Assembly: GCA_002491115.1 (NCBI GenBank)
Contig: DKVI01000071.1
Coordinates: 9,275 to 73,274, forward strand
DNA: 64,000 bases
From: Lachnospiraceae bacterium UBA7182
Lineage (GTDB): Bacteria > Bacillota > Clostridia > Lachnospirales > Lachnospiraceae
Reading direction: 5' to 3'
In this document: in pieces, positions 25,765 through 35,063 of the stretch
How positions within the stretch are numbered: the stretch's first letter is position 1
Layout of the letters: each line of letters opens with the position of its first letter
The notes under the pieces: generated by a model
The model's database searches: none
Seen by the model: only the letters and a program-made list of their open reading frames with translations
What the model was told of the DNA's origin: nothing
Translations under genes and position numbers: made by a program

Positions 25765-26442
25765 ATGAAATACGAAATAAAAGGCGGCGTTTTTCCGGTG
25801 GTGGTATGCGAACTGGAAAGCGGAGAGAAAATGATCACCGAAAAAGGCTCCATGGTATGGATGACTCCGAACATGGAGATGCAGACAGTGGGCGGCGGAG
25901 CAGGGAAAATGTTTTCCAAAGTCCTTTCCGGCGAAAGTATGTTCCAGAATATTTATACGGCAAAAGGCGCGGGAATGATCGCATTCGGTTCCAGTTTTCC
26001 GGGGAAGATCCTGCCGCTTACTGTAGCGCCCGGACAGGAATACATCATGCAGAAAAGTGCGTTTCTGGCTTCTGAAGAAGGAGTCAAATTATCGGTTCAT
26101 TTTAATAAAAAAGCCGGCGCAGGTTTCTTCGGTGGAGAAGGTTTCATCATGCAGAAATTATCCGGCTCCGGAACAGTCTTTGCCGAAGTGGACGGCGATC
26201 TGGTAGAATATGAACTGGGATCAGGACAACAGATGATCGTGGACACCGGAAATGTAATGGGATTTGAATCCAGCGTGTCCATCGACATCCAGCAGGTCAA
26301 AGGTCTGAAGAACAAACTGCTGGGCGGAGAAGGATTTTTCAATACTGTTCTCACAGGCCCGGGGAAGATATGGCTCCAGACAATGCCGATTTCCAGCGTA
26401 GCCATGTCCATCCGCCCGTATATTCCGTCGGGAAATGCGTAA
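25765..26442 (+). CDS. AIM24/TIGR00266 family protein
   Basis: The protein has 225 residues with no signal or membrane segment. It is a beta-rich protein with repeated glycine-containing turns (GFFGGEGFIMQKLSGSGTVF; LLGGEGFFNTVLTGPGKIWLQT) characteristic of the AIM24-type TRAP-like fold. The bacterial function is unknown. AAGGAGG lies just before the start. It is probably a single-gene unit. Confidence 0.8.
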   Translation: MKYEIKGGVFPVVVCELESGEKMITEKGSMVWMTPNMEMQTVGGGAGKMFSKVLSGESMFQNIYTAKGAGMIAFGSSFPGKILPLTVAPGQEYIMQKSAFLASEEGVKLSVHFNKKAGAGFFGGEGFIMQKLSGSGTVFAEVDGDLVEYELGSGQQMIVDTGNVMGFESSVSIDIQQVKGLKNKLLGGEGFFNTVLTGPGKIWLQTMPISSVAMSIRPYIPSGNA

Positions 26443-26503
26443 AAAAACGGATTGCAATATATGGATAAAATGAAAGGCGGCGCATCAGCAGGGAGGAGCC
26501 ACT

Positions 26504-27813
26504 ATGGGAATGTTTTTAAACAGTATTGTTCCTTCGGAAAATTATAAAGAGATAGCCAGAACCAGGTTTTTTGTTGATAAAACATCACTGATTGATGAAA
26601 TCATTTATTCAATGGAAAATGATGGTCGTAAATTTCTCTGTATTACCAGGCCGCGCCGTTTTGGCAAAAGTATTATGGCCAATATGCTGAGCGCCTTCTT
26701 TGGAAAAAACGGCGATGGGAGAGAGGTTTTTGGTAAACTTAAGATTTCAAAATCAGAAAATTTTGAAAAATATTTAAATAATTTTGATGTTATTTACATT
26801 GACGGCAGCGCGGTTCCCAGAGACTGCAAAAATTATAAAGAGTACATTCATTTTATTCAAAACGGAATGAATCAGGATCTGGCAGATGCCTATCCGGAAT
26901 ATGGCATTATTCCCGACAGCGCTGTCTGGGAATCTATGACTAAAATATTTCAGCAGACAAGGCAAAAATTTCTTTTTATCATAGACGAGTGGGATGCTGT
27001 CTTTCATATGCCGTTTATTTCAGATAAAGAAAAACAGGAATATCTCCTTTTTTTGAAAACACTGCTAAAAGACAAGGCATATATAAAACTTGTCTATATG
27101 ACAGGCGTTCTTCCCATCGCCAAATATTCCAGCGGCTCAGAACTTAATATGTTCCAGGAATATGATATGGTGACAAGAGTAAAATACGGAGAATATTTTG
27201 GATTCCTGGAATCAGAAGTAGATACTCTTTTTGATATTTATCAGAGAACTACGGATAACCCGGAGATCGAAAGAGCAGATCTGGATACCTGGTATAATGG
27301 GTATTATACAAAAAAGGGTACGAGATTGTATAATCCGTGTTCTGTTGTATATGCACTGGAAGATAATGAACTGGCAAACTATTGGAACAGTTCCGGACCT
27401 TATGATGAAATTTTTTACTATATACGCAATAATATTGATGCTGTACGCGATGACCTGGCTTTAATGATTTCGGGTGAACGGATTGCGAAATAGAATTATC
27501 GGCTGTAGTTAATCTGGTGTATTTGTCCGCAAGGGATCACTACCGCGTAGAACGTGAGGATAAAGCAGGAGAAGGATATGTGGATTTTATATTTTATCCG
27601 GAGCAGACAGATGCAACCGCTTTAATCCTGGAATTAAAAGTAGACGGAACACCAGAAGAGGCGATTCAGCAGATCGTAAATAAAAAGTATGCGTTACGTT
27701 TCAAAGGCAAATTGGGCGAAAAACCCCGGTTCACAGGAAAAATACTGGCCGCAGGAATCAGTTACAGCAAAAAAACAAAAGAACATCATTGCAAAGTGAT
27801 AACGCTTTCATAA
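26504..27813 (+). pseudogene. AAA-ATPase-like (PF09820) gene broken by a frameshifting internal deletion
   Basis: The first 329 codons (26504-27493) encode the P-loop part: FVDKTSLIDEII, ITRPRRFGKSIMANML, FLFIIDEWD. They end at a premature TAG. From 27493, in another frame, the sequence continues ELSAVVNLVYLSARDHYRVE and then GYVDFIFYP ... LILELKV, which is the PD-(D/E)XK-type C-terminal domain (PF08011) of the same family. About 100 residues that normally join the two parts are absent. A frameshifting deletion therefore inactivated the gene, although the N-terminal part could still be translated. Two relatives lie at 30849-32528 and 38334-39557. Confidence 0.8.
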
Positions 27814-27840
27814 AAAATTTTGGCAACAACAAATCAGATG

Positions 27841-27872
27841 CAAGAACCCCGGACAGTATTCCGAGGTTCTTG
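27841..27872 (+). terminator. Hairpin after the broken PF09820 gene
   Basis: CAAGAACC-C-CGG pairs with CCG-A-GGTTCTTG across 8 bases, with one internal mismatch. No T-run follows, so terminator function is uncertain. Confidence 0.4.
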
Positions 27873-27889
27873 TCAAGTGTGTAAATGCA

Positions 27890-27929
27890 TACAACGCGTC
27901 GTAAAACTGCCATTTTGCGACGCGTTGTA
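27890..27929. repeat. 40-bp inverted repeat upstream of the tyrosine recombinase
   Basis: The arms TACAACGCGTCGTAAAA (27890-27906) and TTTTGCGACGCGTTGTA (27913-27929) match at 16 of 17 positions around CTGCCA. The 6-bp centre flanked by inverted arms has the shape of a Xer/tyrosine-recombinase crossover site. It lies 36 bases before the recombinase gene. A regulatory hairpin is the alternative. Confidence 0.7.
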
Positions 27930-27965
27930 GAGCGCTCTTATTGCACAGAATAAGGAGGTTTTCCT

Positions 27966-29009
27966 ATGTCTTTATCCTATCACGAACAGATGGATTTGAA
28001 GAATATACAGAAAATACGCGAACTTTTGAAAGAACTTCCGGAGTTTGCGTCTTATTTTTTCCGCGCCATGGAGATAAAAAAGGCTACCAATACACGAAGA
28101 AATTATGCATATGATCTGAGTACTTTTTTTTATTTTCTTAAATCCGAAAATCCTTATTTCAGAGATAAAGAAATCCGCACACTTCCGGTCTCGATTCTGG
28201 ATGATATCCGGCCTGTGGATATTGAGGAATACCTCTCTTTCCTTACCTATTATGTAAAAGACGGACAGGTCTATATCAATCATGAAGAAGGCAAGGCAAG
28301 AAAGCTTGCCACTTTAAATACCTTTTTTGCTTATTATCAGAAAAAAGAGATGATCGAGAGAAATGCTCCCTCTTTTGTGGATGTGCCAAAGATAAAAGAA
28401 AAAAACATTATCCGCATGGATGCCAATGAGGTGGCGCAGTTAATCGACAATATAGAATCCGGAGAAAAATTATCCAAAAAGCAAAAATCCTGGCATGCCA
28501 AAAACAAGCTTCGGGATCTGGCAATCGTAGTCACTCTCTTAGGAACAGGCCTGCGGGTCACAGAGCTGGTGGGGCTGGATATACAAGATGTGGATTTCGA
28601 TAACGGATCTCTGCGCGTGATACGAAAAGGCGGCAATGAGGATATCGTCTATTTTGGTGAAGAAGCTGAAGAAATGCTGATAAATTATATGGATGAGCGC
28701 AAAAAAATAAAGCCCGAACCCGGACATGAAAACGCCCTTTTTATCTCTCAGAATAATACCCGGATATCGGTCCGCTCCGTGGAACGGCTGGTTAAAAAAT
28801 ATGCCTCTACGACTACCGCCAAAAAGATCACGCCCCATAAGCTTCGCAGTACCTACGGCACTGCCCTCTATCAGGAAACCGGGGATATCTATCTGGTGGC
28901 AGACGTGCTTGGGCATAAAAATGTCAATACGACACGGAAGCATTATGCTGCCATGAAGGAGGACAACAAACGAAAAGCAGCTCATATTGTGCATCTACGG
29001 GAAGAATGA
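27966..29009 (+). CDS. Tyrosine recombinase (Xer/phage-integrase family)
   Basis: The protein has 347 residues. A SAM-like N-terminal core-binding domain (about 30-130) is followed by the catalytic domain. All catalytic residues are visible: Arg197 (GTGLRVTEL), Lys221 (RKGG), His291 and Arg294 (PHKLRSTYG), His317 (LGHKNVNTT) and Tyr327 (KHYA). TAAGGAGG precedes the start. It may be a chromosomal Xer-like enzyme or the remaining recombinase of an element; no phage or transposon genes flank it. It converges with the PARG-like gene, overlapping it by 15 bases. Confidence 0.88.
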   Translation: MSLSYHEQMDLKNIQKIRELLKELPEFASYFFRAMEIKKATNTRRNYAYDLSTFFYFLKSENPYFRDKEIRTLPVSILDDIRPVDIEEYLSFLTYYVKDGQVYINHEEGKARKLATLNTFFAYYQKKEMIERNAPSFVDVPKIKEKNIIRMDANEVAQLIDNIESGEKLSKKQKSWHAKNKLRDLAIVVTLLGTGLRVTELVGLDIQDVDFDNGSLRVIRKGGNEDIVYFGEEAEEMLINYMDERKKIKPEPGHENALFISQNNTRISVRSVERLVKKYASTTTAKKITPHKLRSTYGTALYQETGDIYLVADVLGHKNVNTTRKHYAAMKEDNKRKAAHIVHLREE

Positions 29010-29774
29010 TTCCTTCATTTTATCATAATTTTTGTCTTTTCCCCGGGGAACGGCAAATATAACCTGTTCAAAGCAGCGGTGTGTGGTGGTCAGATACTCC
29101 TTAAAGATCTCTGCCACTTCTGCTGCATCCTGCCCGAAGACGCCGCACCCGAAAGCGCCCAGAATCAGGATATCGACTTCCTGTTCTTTCGCAATATCCA
29201 GCACAAACCGGATACGGGAGCGGAGCACTTCTGTATTTTCTTCTTTGGTAACCTTCTGGTAACGCCTCGCTGCCGACTTATTCGGCGCGGCGCAGGTGAT
29301 GACATCGCAGGGCAAAGCAAGGCCGTCTTTAAAAAACAGCACATCCGGCGAATACAGTCCGCGGTTTTTGTATAAAGCCCGGTTTTTATTTTGTTTGTTC
29401 CATTCATAATAGGCGGTCATTTCCACCAATACATTATAAAGAAAGGATTCAAAGCACAGACTCTCTTCCTGCGCCTTGCTTCCATTTATAAACATACCGC
29501 CCGGATTCTTAAAAGAGGCAAAATTCAGGACAGCCGTTCTCTTATCCGCTCTTTTGTATTCCTTGATGGCAGATACACTGTCCAGATCAGATATCAGAAT
29601 TTCTGTTGTTCTCACAAAATCTTTCTTGCTTGTAAAATTTACATCATAAAGCGTTGTGTGCTTGACGGAATCCCTGATCTGGTCTTTGTACTGCTCTTCC
29701 ATCCTCTGGGTATGCGCTCTCGCCTGTTCGGCCCGCTTTTCTTTTTCTTCCCAGTTTCCTTTTTTTAATGCCAT
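28995..29774 (-). CDS. Bacterial-type poly(ADP-ribose) glycohydrolase-like protein (TIGR02452)
   Basis: A 259-residue cytoplasmic protein. The macrodomain-like core contains LNFASFKNPGGMF (Gly92-Gly93) and AQEESLC (Gln102-Glu103-Glu104), which match the bacterial PARG signature G-G-(G)-x6-8-Q-E-E with catalytic glutamates. A C-terminal LGAFGCGVFGQDAAEVAEIF is the second macrodomain loop. It probably removes ADP-ribose from proteins or nucleic acids. An N-terminal basic helix of about 35 residues precedes the domain. It lies 16 bases downstream of the DMT transporter gene, on the same strand. Confidence 0.85.
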   Translation of the reverse strand: MALKKGNWEEKEKRAEQARAHTQRMEEQYKDQIRDSVKHTTLYDVNFTSKKDFVRTTEILISDLDSVSAIKEYKRADKRTAVLNFASFKNPGGMFINGSKAQEESLCFESFLYNVLVEMTAYYEWNKQNKNRALYKNRGLYSPDVLFFKDGLALPCDVITCAAPNKSAARRYQKVTKEENTEVLRSRIRFVLDIAKEQEVDILILGAFGCGVFGQDAAEVAEIFKEYLTTTHRCFEQVIFAVPRGKDKNYDKMKESFFP

Positions 29775-29790
29775 TGTTTATTCCCCTTTC

Positions 29791-30840
29791 TTATCTCTCC
29801 TGCTCCTGCACCAGCCGCTCCAGTTCCGAAGCGCTGTGCCTGTGTCCGTGTTTTTCGCCGCTTATATAATGATGATGCATATGACTGTGTACGACGATAT
29901 GTACATGGGTCGAATGGTCGTGGGTATGAGTGAGCCTGTGGGTGTGGGTGTGGGTGTGCATATGGTCATTGATCAGGGTGTCCGCTATGACAAATGCCGT
30001 CCCGATTACCATAATAAGAAGCGCTACTGCATAACCTGCGGTCAGGGATTCTTTCAGGAGGACAAAGGATAAAAAAGCTCCGATAAACGGCGCCACTGCA
30101 TAAAAAGCGCTCGTCTTGGCCGCACCCAGCGTCTTCTGCGCCCGGATATAGGTAAAGATACTAAGTCCATAGGCCACAAATCCAAGCAGCAGGGCGGGTA
30201 AAATATATTGAAATTCCGGCAGCTTTTCACCTGTCACCAGGGCGGTCAGAAAAGAGCCCGCACCTGAAAAGAATCCTTTGATTGTGACAATCTGGTGGGT
30301 ACTCTTTTGGGAAATATTGCGTGTGCAGTTGTTTTCAAATCCCCAGCAGACAGCCGCGCCCAGGACAAACAAAGATCCAATGGAAAACTGAAAGCTTCCG
30401 CTTCCTTCAAAAGACAAAAGAGCGCTGGACAGTGTAATAAATCCGATGGCTGCCCACAATCGTCCGCTTATCTTCTCCTTAAAAATAACCAGCGCAATGA
30501 CAGAGGTTGCCACGATCTCAAAATTGCCCAGCAGCGACGCGTTGGAAGAAGTTCCCATATGAATCCCAAGCATCAAAAGTATCGGCGCGATAATATCCAG
30601 CACTACCATACCCACCGTAAAAGGCAGATCCTTGCGGGTCAGCCTTTCTTCCGGAAGTTCTTTGCTTCTGCGGAACCAGTACATGATCCCCACGCCGATG
30701 CCCGCGCCAAGATAGAGAAATGCCGCCATAAATGTAGGTCCCACATATTCCAGAAGCAATTTGGAACAAGGGACATTAATTGCGTAAAACAACGCCGCCG
30801 CGATGGCATATGCCATTGCGGCCAGTTTTTTATCTTTCAT
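29791..30840 (-). CDS. EamA/DMT family transporter with a histidine-rich tail
   Basis: The protein has 349 residues. Ten membrane helices in two EamA repeats fill residues about 1-290. The last 60 residues are cytoplasmic or exposed and extremely His-rich (HMHTHTHTHRLTHTHDHSTH, then VHIVVHSHMHHHY), ending in a Glu-rich helix. DMT proteins usually export or import small metabolites. A His tail of this kind is more typical of zinc or nickel carriers and suggests metal binding or sensing. The gene lies between PF09820 and PARG-like genes, all on the same strand with short gaps. Confidence 0.85.
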   Translation of the reverse strand: MKDKKLAAMAYAIAAALFYAINVPCSKLLLEYVGPTFMAAFLYLGAGIGVGIMYWFRRSKELPEERLTRKDLPFTVGMVVLDIIAPILLMLGIHMGTSSNASLLGNFEIVATSVIALVIFKEKISGRLWAAIGFITLSSALLSFEGSGSFQFSIGSLFVLGAAVCWGFENNCTRNISQKSTHQIVTIKGFFSGAGSFLTALVTGEKLPEFQYILPALLLGFVAYGLSIFTYIRAQKTLGAAKTSAFYAVAPFIGAFLSFVLLKESLTAGYAVALLIMVIGTAFVIADTLINDHMHTHTHTHRLTHTHDHSTHVHIVVHSHMHHHYISGEKHGHRHSASELERLVQEQER

Positions 30841-30848
30841 ATTCCCCC

Positions 30849-32528
30849 CTACCCGATCAATACCTCTTTTCCTTCAAAGGCAAATCCATATCGCCGGATT
30901 TTTTCAGAAGCAATGCCTTTTGCTTCCAGGGAAGCCGCATATTTTTTCTCTTCAATCTGCTTAAGCGCATTTTGTACGGTTTCTGTAAGGCTTGCTTCTT
31001 TGTTTGGATTTCTTACTTTAAATTCTAGGATAAACGCGGGACGACTATAGTCTTTTGGCTCCAGCATCACATCATATCTGCCAAATCCGCTCTCCCGATT
31101 AGACAGGACTATATAATGGTCAGATAAATCCACCAAAAGTCCCAGGACAAATCCATGGTAAAACCGCTCCGGCTCTGCCTCCGACGGCTGTGTACCTGTA
31201 TCAAAAAAACTGAAAGTGGCAAGGGATATCCGGTTCATATACAGATTCATAGCATCCAGATCCCCTTGTAACATCGCTTTTAAAAAATCATTGTATGCGG
31301 GAGTGGATTCAGAGAACCACGCTTCGATCATACGCTCAAACATCAGGTGAACTTCCCGATTCGTCAGAACAAGCGTATACAGCTCGCGCCCCCGCTCATC
31401 CTGTGTAATTGTTTCTGCCCGCAGATAACCGCTCGCCAGCAAAAGACTCCAGACGGCACTTTCCATGCTGTCCAGTTGATCGAATATAATCTGCTCGTCA
31501 ATTCGTGTACGGACAGGCTTATCCATCAGCAGGTCTTCCAGGATTTGCTTACTTTCTTTGTCGCTTTCCCGCAGCAGTTTTCCTGCCAGACTATTGCTGC
31601 TTGTATTGGCCCAGTAAGCAGCGAACTTTCCGGTACACAGATAATTCAGGATGGACCACGGATTATAAATATCCGTTTTATTTCCGAAAGTAAATCCATC
31701 ATACCATGTTTTCACTTCGTTTTCTGTCTCTGACAGGCCATACTCCTGCAAAGCCTGAGAAACTTCCTGCTGTGTAAACCCAAAACAGTCTTCATATTTC
31801 ACGGAAGTTGTGGTTACTACTTCCAGATTATTCAAATCTGAAAATATGGATTCTTTGCCGACTCTTGTGATACCTGTCATGACTGCCCGCTCCAGGCAGG
31901 GATTTGTCTTAAAGGTTGCGTTAAACAAATCCCGGATAAATCCCGCCATTTTTTCCCAGTAGCCATTTACATACGCTTCCTGCAAAGGTGTGTCGTATTC
32001 ATCCAGCAGAATCACCACTTTTTTCCCATAATAGCGATGCAAATACTCGGACAGCTTGTGAATTGTCATTCCTGCTACTACTTCCGGCATATCCATAGAT
32101 ACCTGAAGATATTCTTCTTTCTCTTTTTCTGTCAGCAGATCGCCCTGAAGCAAAAAGGAATATTTTCTGTACAAATCTGTGATCAACTGACAAATACGCA
32201 GGACGGAAGTGTGATAATCTGTCCTTTTTACATTGGCAAAAGAAAGGCTGATGACTGGAACCGTACCCTGGAGCCGGCGATACGATTCTTCCTCCCATAT
32301 GGACAAACCTTCAAAGAGATCGCTTCGGCCCTTATAATCCACAGACAGAAACTGTTCCAGCATACTCATATTCAGTGTCTTTCCAAAACGCCTGGGACGG
32401 GTAATCAGGGTCACTGCGTCATTATTTTCCCACCATTCTTTTATAAACGATGTTTTATCCACATAGAAAATATTTTTTGTGATCACCTGACTGAAGTCCT
32501 GATGTCCGATGCCAACGGTTCTCGCCAC
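30849..32528 (-). CDS. AAA-ATPase-like protein with PD-(D/E)XK nuclease domain (PF09820/PF08011), intact copy
   Basis: The full-length member has 559 residues. The N-terminal AAA-like domain shows FYVDKTSFIKEWW, ITRPRRFGKTLNMSML (P-loop without the first Gly, as usual for the family), VVILLDEYDTPLQEAY (Walker B) and AVMTGITRVGKESIFSDLNN. The C-terminal nuclease-like domain has GFGRYDVMLEPKD and AFILEFKVRN (the D...E-x-K pattern), then a conserved tail FEGKEVLIG. The family is multi-copy in gut Clostridia and Bacteroidetes; its function is not established. Compare the deleted copy at 38334-39557. Confidence 0.85.
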   Translation of the reverse strand: MARTVGIGHQDFSQVITKNIFYVDKTSFIKEWWENNDAVTLITRPRRFGKTLNMSMLEQFLSVDYKGRSDLFEGLSIWEEESYRRLQGTVPVISLSFANVKRTDYHTSVLRICQLITDLYRKYSFLLQGDLLTEKEKEEYLQVSMDMPEVVAGMTIHKLSEYLHRYYGKKVVILLDEYDTPLQEAYVNGYWEKMAGFIRDLFNATFKTNPCLERAVMTGITRVGKESIFSDLNNLEVVTTTSVKYEDCFGFTQQEVSQALQEYGLSETENEVKTWYDGFTFGNKTDIYNPWSILNYLCTGKFAAYWANTSSNSLAGKLLRESDKESKQILEDLLMDKPVRTRIDEQIIFDQLDSMESAVWSLLLASGYLRAETITQDERGRELYTLVLTNREVHLMFERMIEAWFSESTPAYNDFLKAMLQGDLDAMNLYMNRISLATFSFFDTGTQPSEAEPERFYHGFVLGLLVDLSDHYIVLSNRESGFGRYDVMLEPKDYSRPAFILEFKVRNPNKEASLTETVQNALKQIEEKKYAASLEAKGIASEKIRRYGFAFEGKEVLIG

Positions 32529-32592
32529 TTGTCCTTCCGCCTTTCCTGCTTTTTCAGTTTTGTTTCACACTGCTTTGCCTTTTACTATTATA

Positions 32593-34125
32593 CTACAACA
32601 CGCTTTCAGATGGAACATAAATTTCCTGATAAATAAATGTATATCCGTGATCGGCAGATGTAAACAATGCCATTCCTGCACTGTCCCCGCCTGCGTAGTC
32701 TCCGTCCGCACCTTGTCCGCACAGCACATACAGACAGCCATCTTCTTCGTAGGGCATCTGCGGATAATCATAGGGATTATAGAAATATCCGTCTTCCAGT
32801 GTAACACCGACTCCCTGGAAGACGGACGGATGGTAACTCATCCCGCCGTCTTCCGTCACATACAATACTGCTTCGTCTCCGCCGTTATGCATTAAAGACG
32901 CGAAACCGAAATCTTCCGTAAGAAACGTAAAGTCGATTCCCATCCCCATTTGTCCGGCAAAGGGATCTTTCTGCTGTACTTCCCAGGAAGCGCCGCTGTC
33001 AGAACTTTTTAAAAGCGCATAGGCGCGGCTGCCAAGGGCCGCGTCCACGCACACCATCCGGTAGCGTATGTCACCGTTTTCCAGAGCACATTCTTTTTCA
33101 TAACTGCCGTCGTAAGACTCCATAAACAAGGTTTCCCATGCTGTGTCCTCTTCCTGTGAAGCTGTATCTGTATCTTCCTGTCGTTGATACGCTTCCTGGA
33201 GTTTTTCCTGTACGGAATCTTTGATCCTGGTCCAGGATGCGCCTTCTATCAGTTGGGATACGTCGCTGAAATTTACAGATTGTGTGTCTGCGCCGTAGAA
33301 ATGTACAATGCACAGAGGGGTAAAGAGCAATTCCCGGTCTTTAAAATATCGTCTGTCTTCCCCGACAAAAAGGTACCAGTCTGCCAGATCCGCGGCGCAG
33401 GAAAGGATATCATCTCCGCCTCCGCAGTAAAGTTCCAAAAAGGCATAGTCTATTGGGGCAGATGCGTCTGTTTCCTGAATAAATGACATAGCCCGGTTCT
33501 TTGATTTCCAGAAGACATCCGCATCACTCTTCATAAGCTGCGTAAGAAAATCATTATCCAGCCAGTAGTTATTTTTCGCGGTAAAATAAAAAGGCGGCGT
33601 GCCGGGACGAATGGATTCTGCTGTATATAAAAAAGTGTCATTACCCTGATCTTCCACAAAACGGACACCGTCTCCATACTGCTTTTGCAATTTAAACAGC
33701 ATGGCATCCCGGGTCCATCCGTCAAACGGTGTACGAAAGATACCGGCCACCTGCTTATATGCCGCCTGATTGGAACCGTTATAATCTGTACAGATCAAAA
33801 AACCGTCCTCAGACCATACTTCTGTCTTCCGTTCCCCTGTGTAAAGATAAATTCCCATCCGTATATAAGAAATACACAAAATCATTAAGACCGGAATCAC
33901 AACCAGCAGGCGATAGACCCGGCTGCTGTCTCTTAATTTTGGCAAAAGCAGATAATACAGACCGCAGACCATCAGAAAAGGAGCGATTACCCAGATATAG
34001 AATCCCTTGACGATCTGCGCCGTGTCCCGCAACTCTAACTGATACCGGTGAAGCAGGTGTTCTCCCGTCTGCAAAAGCAGGACGGATAAGAATACGGTCA
34101 ATACCGGTATCCACCTTTTTTTCAT
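32593..34125 (-). CDS. Membrane protein with large extracytoplasmic domain, unknown
   Basis: The protein has 510 residues. Three membrane helices lie within the first 100 residues (about 5-22, 42-62, 72-95). A roughly 400-residue domain follows, probably outside the cell. Its C-terminal part contains SSDSGASWEV and LYVTEDGGMSYHPS, Asp-box-like S-x-D-x-G-x-x-W turns of BNR/sialidase beta-propellers, and a final ADHGYTFIYQE. This suggests a propeller fold; no catalytic residues are recognised. The start is three bases after the stop of the C39-like peptidase gene, so the two are translationally coupled. Confidence 0.65.
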   Translation of the reverse strand: MKKRWIPVLTVFLSVLLLQTGEHLLHRYQLELRDTAQIVKGFYIWVIAPFLMVCGLYYLLLPKLRDSSRVYRLLVVIPVLMILCISYIRMGIYLYTGERKTEVWSEDGFLICTDYNGSNQAAYKQVAGIFRTPFDGWTRDAMLFKLQKQYGDGVRFVEDQGNDTFLYTAESIRPGTPPFYFTAKNNYWLDNDFLTQLMKSDADVFWKSKNRAMSFIQETDASAPIDYAFLELYCGGGDDILSCAADLADWYLFVGEDRRYFKDRELLFTPLCIVHFYGADTQSVNFSDVSQLIEGASWTRIKDSVQEKLQEAYQRQEDTDTASQEEDTAWETLFMESYDGSYEKECALENGDIRYRMVCVDAALGSRAYALLKSSDSGASWEVQQKDPFAGQMGMGIDFTFLTEDFGFASLMHNGGDEAVLYVTEDGGMSYHPSVFQGVGVTLEDGYFYNPYDYPQMPYEEDGCLYVLCGQGADGDYAGGDSAGMALFTSADHGYTFIYQEIYVPSESVL

Positions 34126-34128
34126 CGG

Positions 34129-35046
34129 TTATTCTTCTCCCTTCTGAAAGGACCACAAGCTCTTGATCTGCCCTTTCAGATCATTATAGGTCCATTTTCT
34201 TTCGCTTCGTTCTTTGCAGTTGGGATCATTGACCGAAAATCCTTTTCTGTCATAATCATAGATCATGATAAAATGTCCTCCTGCCGTAAAATCTCCTTCC
34301 CGCATAGTACAGATAATCGGATGCCCGGCTTTCAGTTCTTTTTTCATCGTGTCTTCATCCAGGGAAAGTTCGGTTCCCACAATACCATAGGAGGCCGCGC
34401 CTTCTGTCATCAGCGCCCAGGCGGTGCCGGTTCCTTCCACATAGTATCCTTGTGTCTCTGAAAAACGGGCAATCTTATCCGGTGTAGCGCCTTCGTTCTT
34501 TGTCAGGGCAAAGATCGCCATGGATAAGCAGGTCGGTCCGCAGCCGGAGATGCCGATACTGCTTTCGCCGTAAGAAGCGTATCCCCAACGCGTATCCCAT
34601 TGGAGGAAAAGGGGGTATTTCTGAGATTTTTCTTTTTTAGTAAGTTCGCCGTCTGCTGTTTTGCTGCTGTCAGGATAGCCCAGGACATACTCCAACATCT
34701 CCGGGTTGTTGGCGAGCGCCGCCAGATAGACCTGGGGATAGTCCTCATAATGATCCAGGATTTCCTGGAACTCTTCATGCTCTTTTGCCATGTCTTCTAA
34801 TTTTTCCCGGACTTCTTCTTCCGTGCGCTGTTTGGGAGCTTCTATCTCATAAGATTTTGTGCGTGAGAAAATTCCGGTCTGTTTCAGCGCAAACAGCAAG
34901 AGGGCAAACACCGCCACAAGAACCGCCAGGATAAGTCCCAGAACACAAAATCTTTTGATCTTCCGGTAAAGCCTGCGCTTTTTCTTCCTCCGCGCCTGTT
35001 CCCGCCTGCGCATCCGCTCCATCTCTGTCATCCTCTTCTGTCCCAT
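34129..35046 (-). CDS. Membrane-anchored C39-like cysteine peptidase
   Basis: The protein has 305 residues. A very basic N terminus is followed by one membrane helix (about 33-55) and an acidic helical linker. The papain-like domain (about 140-300) has PLFLQWDTRWG, catalytic Cys169 in GISGCGPTCLSMA, His in AGGHFIMIYDYD, and Asn/Asp in SVNDPNC. This matches peptidase_C39_2 (PF13529), exposed on the outer face. Substrates may be peptides or cell-wall cross-links. It lies three bases upstream of the propeller-like membrane protein gene, on the same strand. A gene remnant lies directly upstream. Confidence 0.8.
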   Translation of the reverse strand: MGQKRMTEMERMRRREQARRKKKRRLYRKIKRFCVLGLILAVLVAVFALLLFALKQTGIFSRTKSYEIEAPKQRTEEEVREKLEDMAKEHEEFQEILDHYEDYPQVYLAALANNPEMLEYVLGYPDSSKTADGELTKKEKSQKYPLFLQWDTRWGYASYGESSIGISGCGPTCLSMAIFALTKNEGATPDKIARFSETQGYYVEGTGTAWALMTEGAASYGIVGTELSLDEDTMKKELKAGHPIICTMREGDFTAGGHFIMIYDYDRKGFSVNDPNCKERSERKWTYNDLKGQIKSLWSFQKGEE

Positions 35047-35063
35047 CTCATTTTCATCCCTTC

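Noticed and set aside
27966..29009. Integrase of an integrated phage or conjugative element
   Set aside because: No tRNA target, excisionase, structural, mobilisation or relaxase genes are seen within several kilobases.
29880..29990. GT-rich simple repeat on the plus strand (GTGGGTGTGGGTGTGG)
   Set aside because: It is the reverse of the His-codon run in the DMT transporter tail, not an independent repeat element.
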